Shown here: positions 32,104-36,067 of the stretch, one piece after another
Layout: every line of letters begins with the position of its first letter
How positions within the stretch are numbered: the first letter of the stretch is position 1
NCBI RefSeq assembly: GCF_001808555.1
Contig: NZ_KV793811.1
Span: 1 to 36,067 of the forward strand
DNA length: 36,067 nucleotides
From: Porphyromonas sp. HMSC065F10
Lineage (GTDB): Bacteria; Bacteroidota; Bacteroidia; Bacteroidales; Porphyromonadaceae
Reading direction: 5' to 3'
The notes under the pieces: generated by a model
Seen by the model: the letters and a program-made list of their open reading frames with translations, nothing else
Database searches by the model: none
Told to the model about the DNA's origin: nothing
Translations under genes and position numbers: made by a program

Positions 32104-32781
32104 TTACTTACACGACTTGCGCGGAGGCAGCTCTGCCAGCACTGTGACGTTGCCGGTGACCGGCTCGTCAAGGTCCACGAGGGGCTTACTCCCGAGAGGA
32201 AGGAAGATGTCGACGCGGGAGCCGAGCTTGATAAAGCCCAGCTGGTCATCGATCTCACACCTCTCCCCCTCCTTGAGATAGGTCTCTATGCGACGAGCCA
32301 TCGCTCCGGCGATCTGGCGAACCACGATGTGGTGTCCCTCGGAAGTGACGATCTCGACGGTGGAGCGCTCATTCTCCGTACTACTCTTGGGGACATAGGC
32401 AGCATAGACATTGCCCCGATGGTGACGCACATAGGTCACCTCACCCGCCACCGGCACCCACTGAGCGTGGACATTGAAGAGGGACATAAAGGTGGAGATC
32501 ATCAGACACTTACCGCCCAAGACCTCCGGCTCATCCACCTCCTCGATCGCCACGATGTGCCCATCCGCCGAGGCGAGCACCAGCCCGTCCGTCGGCTTAC
32601 CATAGATGCGACGTGGGGAGCGGTAAAAATTGAAGGCGATGCCCAGCAGCACCACACTCACCACGACAGCGAGCCAAAAGGGCCACCGCTGCTCCACGAC
32701 TAAGTAGACGTAGAGACAGAGGAAGCTGAGGAATAATCCCGCTGCGACTAAGAAAGCCGTACCCTCGTGGTGGATCTTCAT
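32104..32781 (-). CDS. psd: Phosphatidylserine decarboxylase proenzyme
   Basis: The enzyme converts phosphatidylserine to phosphatidylethanolamine with a pyruvoyl group made by self-cleavage. At 225 residues it is the short, Bacteroidota/archaetidylserine type. It has two N-terminal membrane helices (about 9-29 and 35-52), the ASADGHI region near 70, STFMSLFNVHAQWVP near 96-110 (with the catalytic His), and the cleavage site Gly187-Ser188 in GFIKLGSRVDIFLP. It is paired with pssA 9 bp downstream. Confidence 0.95.
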   Translation of the reverse strand: MKIHHEGTAFLVAAGLFLSFLCLYVYLVVEQRWPFWLAVVVSVVLLGIAFNFYRSPRRIYGKPTDGLVLASADGHIVAIEEVDEPEVLGGKCLMISTFMSLFNVHAQWVPVAGEVTYVRHHRGNVYAAYVPKSSTENERSTVEIVTSEGHHIVVRQIAGAMARRIETYLKEGERCEIDDQLGFIKLGSRVDIFLPLGSKPLVDLDEPVTGNVTVLAELPPRKSCK

Positions 32782-32806
32782 CCCACTATCAGTGTAATGA
32801 CGTGCA

Positions 32807-35383
32807 TCAGAAGAGGGGGACCCACTTCATATACCCCAGAGCCATCGGGTGTGCCAGCAGCTCATGCGTCGGGGTGATGCGAGTAGCTACCTTATAGGTG
32901 CCGGGGAGATCAATATCCACCTTCAGCTCATACCGCCGGCGAGATCCCTCCTCGGAGACGAGGTGGAAGGCCTGCTTGCCGGCGAGGTGAAGCTTCTTCG
33001 TCTTGGTATCCTCACGAGCGATGATCAGCTCGACAGCCAGGTCACTACGCAGGTCGTGCTGATCCACAGTGACACTCACGCGAGCGGTCCCGCCCACGGT
33101 AAAGTTGCTTAGCTGCGTGCCATCGTCCTTGCTCAGCCGGGTGTCGACCACCTCCAGGTGAGACCACGACTGCGCCACATGGCGCTCCCAGTCAAGGAGC
33201 TGGCCGAGCTGACGGTAGTCGTTGGCGCGGAGCATGGCGCTTCGTTCGCCGAGCTGATTGTAGAAGCGGTCATAGTAATTCCGGATCATCCGACGCATCG
33301 TGAAGCGAGGCAGTATCTGCGAGGTGGCCGTCTTGATGGCATGGATCCAGCCCTCTGAGTAGGACTGCTCCTTATCATTGTCGTAGTAGAGCGGGATGAT
33401 CTCCTCCTCCAGCATACGATAGATGGTAGCAGCGTCAAGCTTGTCCTGGAGATTGGTGTCGGAGAAGGTGATCTTCTCGGTGAGCGACCAGCCTCCCCCC
33501 TTGACGTACCCCTCGTACCACCAGCCGTCGAGGACGGAGAAGTTGAGTACACCATTCATCAGTGCCTTCATACCCGATGTACCCGATGCCTCAAGCGGGC
33601 GCGTGGGGGTATTGAGCCAGATGTCTACACCGGGGATGAGGAATTGCGACACTCTGATGTCGTAATTGTCGACAAAGAGGATCTTGCCGAGGAACTCGGG
33701 ACGCTTAGAGATCTGGAAGATATGCCGGATCAGTCCCTGCCCGCCTCCGTCAGCCGGGTGCGCCTTACCGGTGAAGATAAAGATCACCGGGTGCTCGGGG
33801 TCGTTGACGATCTTGGAGAGGCGCTCGAGGTCTGTGAAGAGGAGGTGCGCTCTCTTGTAGGTGGCAAAGCGGCGACCAAAGCCGATGAGAAGTGTCTTCG
33901 GGGTAAGTGTCTCGAGGAAGCTCATCAGCATCGTGGGGTCCTGATTGAAGTCGCCCATATGTGCCTCGTAGCGACGACGGAGGTAGTCAATGAGGCGACT
34001 CTTAAGCTCCAGCCTCCTCTGCCATACGTCCTTGTCGGGAGTCTGCCAGACCTTGTCCCACAGCCCGAGACTATCCTGATCCCTCAGGATGCCCTCGCCG
34101 ACACTCTCCTCCATAAGGTCGGCCCACGGGGATGCCATCCAGGTAGGCAGGTGGACGCCATTGGTCACGTAGCCTACGTGGAGCTCCTCGGGGAGGTAGC
34201 CCTTCCAGACAGGAGCAAACATCTCCCGGGAGACCTGGCCGTGCAACTTGCTGACGCCATTAGCCTCCTGGCAGGTATTGAGAGCGAGGACGCTCATGGA
34301 GAATTTCTCATGCGACCCGGGGGTCTCTCTTCCGAGGTCGACCAGCTCCTGATGCGAAATGTGGAGCTTATCGGCATAGTGACCCATATACTTCGTGAAG
34401 AGCGCCTCTTCGAAGTAGTCATGGCCGGCAGGTACCGGTGTGTGGCAGGTGTAGAGACTTGAGGAGCGGACCAGCTCCAGCGCCTGGTCAAAGTCAAGAC
34501 CGCCCTCCACCAGATGAGCCATACGCTCCAGTCCCATAAAGGCAGCGTGGCCCTCATTGGCATGGTAGACATCGGTCTCGATACCGAGGAGACGAAGCAT
34601 CTGGACACCACCGATGCCGAGCATATACTCCTGCTTCATGCGATTTTCCCAGTCGCCACCATAGAGCTGATGGGTGATCTGACGATCCCACTCAGAGTTT
34701 TCGGCAATATCGGTATCCATAAGGTAGAGCTTCACCCGACCCACGTCCACGCGCCAGATCTGAGCAGACACCTCGTAGCCATTGAAGGGCACACGAAGCA
34801 TCAGCGGAGCACCATTGTCGTCACGCACCAGCGTGAGGGGCAGGTCCTCAAAGTCCTGTGCCTTATACTCAGCCACCTGCTGTCCGTCAGCGGTGATCTT
34901 TTGGTCAAAGTAGCCGTAGCGATAGAGGAAGCCGACACCCACCATATTGGCGCCAAAGTCACTCGCCTCCTTGATGTAGTCGCCGGCGAGGATCCCGAGA
35001 CCACCGGAGTAGATCTTGAGGATATTGGTGATCCCATATTCCATGCAGAAGTAGGCGACAGACGGGAGATCGTCCCGCATCGGCTGATCCATATAGGCTC
35101 TGAAGCTGTCGTATACCTTAGCCAGCCTCCCGAGGAAGTCCTTATCCTTAGTCAGCTCCTCGATGCGGCTCTGAGAGAGGGTGTGGAGCACGTGAACCGG
35201 GTTTCCCTTAGAGTGGTACCACACCAAGGGGTCCAGCTCCCGGAATAGATGACGGGCAGGGGCATTCCAGACCCACCAGAGATTGTTGGCGAGCTCCTCC
35301 AGTTGCTGCAGGGATTGGGGTAGATCGGAGAGTGCTGTGATATCTCTCCATACGGGCTGATTGGCTTCCTTACTCCTTATCAT
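32807..35383 (-). CDS. glgP: Alpha-glucan phosphorylase (GT35, DUF3417 type)
   Basis: Glucan phosphorylase releases glucose-1-phosphate from glycogen or maltodextrins using pyridoxal phosphate. About 858 residues. The N-terminal DUF3417 region (LEELANNLWWVWNAPARHLFRELD) marks the shorter alpha-glucan phosphorylase type. FCMEYGI, GGLGILAGDYIKEASD and HANEGHAAF follow. The PLP lysine (Lys606) lies in EASGTSGMKALMNG near the C-terminal domain. The frame extends to 35419, but the -7 element at 35417-35424 overlaps that start, so MIRSKEANQP at 35383 is chosen. psd follows 25 bp after the stop, so read-through into psd-pssA-slyD is possible. Confidence 0.95.
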   Translation of the reverse strand: MIRSKEANQPVWRDITALSDLPQSLQQLEELANNLWWVWNAPARHLFRELDPLVWYHSKGNPVHVLHTLSQSRIEELTKDKDFLGRLAKVYDSFRAYMDQPMRDDLPSVAYFCMEYGITNILKIYSGGLGILAGDYIKEASDFGANMVGVGFLYRYGYFDQKITADGQQVAEYKAQDFEDLPLTLVRDDNGAPLMLRVPFNGYEVSAQIWRVDVGRVKLYLMDTDIAENSEWDRQITHQLYGGDWENRMKQEYMLGIGGVQMLRLLGIETDVYHANEGHAAFMGLERMAHLVEGGLDFDQALELVRSSSLYTCHTPVPAGHDYFEEALFTKYMGHYADKLHISHQELVDLGRETPGSHEKFSMSVLALNTCQEANGVSKLHGQVSREMFAPVWKGYLPEELHVGYVTNGVHLPTWMASPWADLMEESVGEGILRDQDSLGLWDKVWQTPDKDVWQRRLELKSRLIDYLRRRYEAHMGDFNQDPTMLMSFLETLTPKTLLIGFGRRFATYKRAHLLFTDLERLSKIVNDPEHPVIFIFTGKAHPADGGGQGLIRHIFQISKRPEFLGKILFVDNYDIRVSQFLIPGVDIWLNTPTRPLEASGTSGMKALMNGVLNFSVLDGWWYEGYVKGGGWSLTEKITFSDTNLQDKLDAATIYRMLEEEIIPLYYDNDKEQSYSEGWIHAIKTATSQILPRFTMRRMIRNYYDRFYNQLGERSAMLRANDYRQLGQLLDWERHVAQSWSHLEVVDTRLSKDDGTQLSNFTVGGTARVSVTVDQHDLRSDLAVELIIAREDTKTKKLHLAGKQAFHLVSEEGSRRRYELKVDIDLPGTYKVATRITPTHELLAHPMALGYMKWVPLF

Positions 35384-35416
35384 AGTTCTCGTATTATTGT
35401 GCTTACAGTAACGAAG

Positions 35417-35424
35417 CAAATTTA
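35417..35424 (-). promoter_or_regulatory. Promoter -7 element for glgP
   Basis: TAAATTTG on the minus strand matches TAnnTTTG and decides against the longest glgP start at 35419. Confidence 0.5.
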
Positions 35425-35571
35425 CTTAATACTTTACAATCTACGTGGCTCCGGAGCGACAATTTGCTTTCAAAAAACTACCCTCGAGGAGATGGAAGTC
35501 GGAAAAGGTACCCCACGGGTAAGAAGAAATGACTATATTGCACAAGTAAGTAGGACTAAGAATACAACGCT

Positions 35572-35970
35572 ATGGCAAGGACCACGCATGGAGAGGGCTA
35601 CAAGATTGAGATAGACCTGGACAACGCCTCTCCTCAGAGTGTATGGAACCAGATCTCCACCTCCAGAGGGCTCTCGGAGTGGATGGCACCCCGAGTAGAC
35701 GTCTCCCTAAGGAACATCCACGTCTTCTGGGACGAGACGGGCGATGACCGCACCGCCACCGTGACTGACCTGAAGAAGGGGGAGTATATCCAGTGGAATT
35801 GGAATGACCACCCGGACAGCTACGTGCGCATGGAGATCGTCGTCTCCGAGCTCTCTCACCTTGTGTCGCTCTTAGTCAATGATCACGATGAGCACCTCGA
35901 GCCCACCACCCTGCAGAAAATCTGGGGCAATCACCGACGTAAGCTGCGACTATCCCTGGGACTGAGCTAA
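35572..35970 (+). CDS. START-like domain protein of Bacteroidota
   Basis: This 132-residue soluble protein has the helix-grip pattern of the SRPBCC/START-like superfamily: YKIEIDLDNASPQSVWNQISTSRGLSEWMAP at the start, then VSLRNIHVFWDETGDDRTATVTDLKKGEYIQWNWND, then a C-terminal helix TLQKIWGNHRRKLRLSLG. Bacteroidota carry a family of this size (START_2-like). The ligand or function is unknown. It is divergent from glgP with about 190 bp between. A hairpin terminator and a mobile element follow. Confidence 0.85.
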   Translation: MARTTHGEGYKIEIDLDNASPQSVWNQISTSRGLSEWMAPRVDVSLRNIHVFWDETGDDRTATVTDLKKGEYIQWNWNDHPDSYVRMEIVVSELSHLVSLLVNDHDEHLEPTTLQKIWGNHRRKLRLSLGLS

Positions 35971-35995
35971 CGACGATCTGTAACACCTGCAATAT

Positions 35996-36019
35996 GATCT
36001 GCGGAGTAGCCCGCAGGTC
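35996..36019 (+). terminator. Terminator after the START-like gene
   Basis: GATCTGCGG at 35996-36004 pairs with CCGCAGGTC at 36011-36019 (one G-T pair), followed by TTAG. It lies 26 bp past the stop. Confidence 0.6.
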
Positions 36020-36035
36020 TTAGCACTAGTCATAT

Positions 36036-36067
36036 AAGACCATTGCAAAATGGTCTTTCGCCGAAAA
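36036..36067 (+). mobile_element. MITE-like element, subfamily 1 (copy C, cut by window end)
   Basis: The first 32 bases match the left end of the elements at 30526 and (reversed) 19804. Here AAGACCATT and AATGGTCTT form a perfect 9-bp stem around a GCAA loop, where the other two copies have one mismatch. The expected target duplication would begin with CATAT at 36031-36035, but the right end is outside the window. Confidence 0.85.

Overview
The window looks like chromosomal DNA of a Bacteroidota bacterium, most likely a Porphyromonas or close relative. The evidence is the set of typical Bacteroidota genes (DUF4295 beside rpmG and rpmB, a lptE/TPR/secG operon under a sigma-54-type activator, a DUF3417-type glucan phosphorylase, DUF3822 next to rsmD, an OMP_b-brl_3 receptor) and repeated promoter elements of the form TAnnTTTG. 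G+C is roughly mid-50s percent by eye, except for a clearly AT-richer island at about 1255-1860. I saw no rRNA, tRNA, CRISPR array or intact transposase gene.

Layout. 1-1860 is decayed mobile DNA: a 22-bp-period palindrome array, the C-terminal part of one tyrosine recombinase, the N-terminal part of a second, a VOC-fold (bleomycin/glyoxalase-type) gene and an unidentified ORF remnant. 1861-8352 holds an LTA-synthase-like sulfatase-fold membrane enzyme, murB with a PhnP-like metallo-hydrolase, and a large outer-membrane receptor. 8353-9743 is debris: a chimera of a DUF4295 3' end with its terminator joined to a PhnP-like gene fragment, plus a small zinc-ribbon membrane protein. 9744-13588 (minus) carries ribosomal genes and an envelope/secretion operon (activator, lptE, TPR, secG). 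13650-18566 (minus) carries an aldehyde dehydrogenase, a DMT transporter and a zinc metalloprotease. 18626-19983 is a RecB-like nuclease gene bracketed by two oppositely oriented small mobile repeats. 20008-23322 (minus) is a tight housekeeping operon (nitroreductase, DUF2520, kdsC, maf, small membrane protein) and a pyruvoyl arginine decarboxylase. 23534-23615 is a second palindrome array. 23998-30523 (plus) carries an unknown anchored protein, DUF3822, rsmD, a YeaQ-type protein, an AddB-like nuclease and lipB. 30779-35383 (minus) carries glgP, psd, pssA and slyD. A START-like protein and a fourth mobile repeat close the window.

The most unusual signals are non-coding. (1) Two arrays of a 16-bp palindrome repeated at exactly 22-bp spacing (three units at 69-128, four at 23534-23615); two units of the second array are exact reverse complements. 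(2) A family of 173-175-bp MITE-like elements (four in this window) with 12-bp terminal inverted repeats. The three complete copies have exact 5-bp target duplications. Two hairpins inside them keep their pairing although their arm sequences differ between subfamilies, which suggests selection on structure. (3) A nuclease gene sits between two of these elements in inverted orientation.

Phospholipid synthesis (psd, pssA), peptidoglycan (murB), LPS precursor and transport (kdsC, lptE) and protein export (secG) make this mostly an envelope-biogenesis neighbourhood, interrupted by mobile DNA at gene ends.
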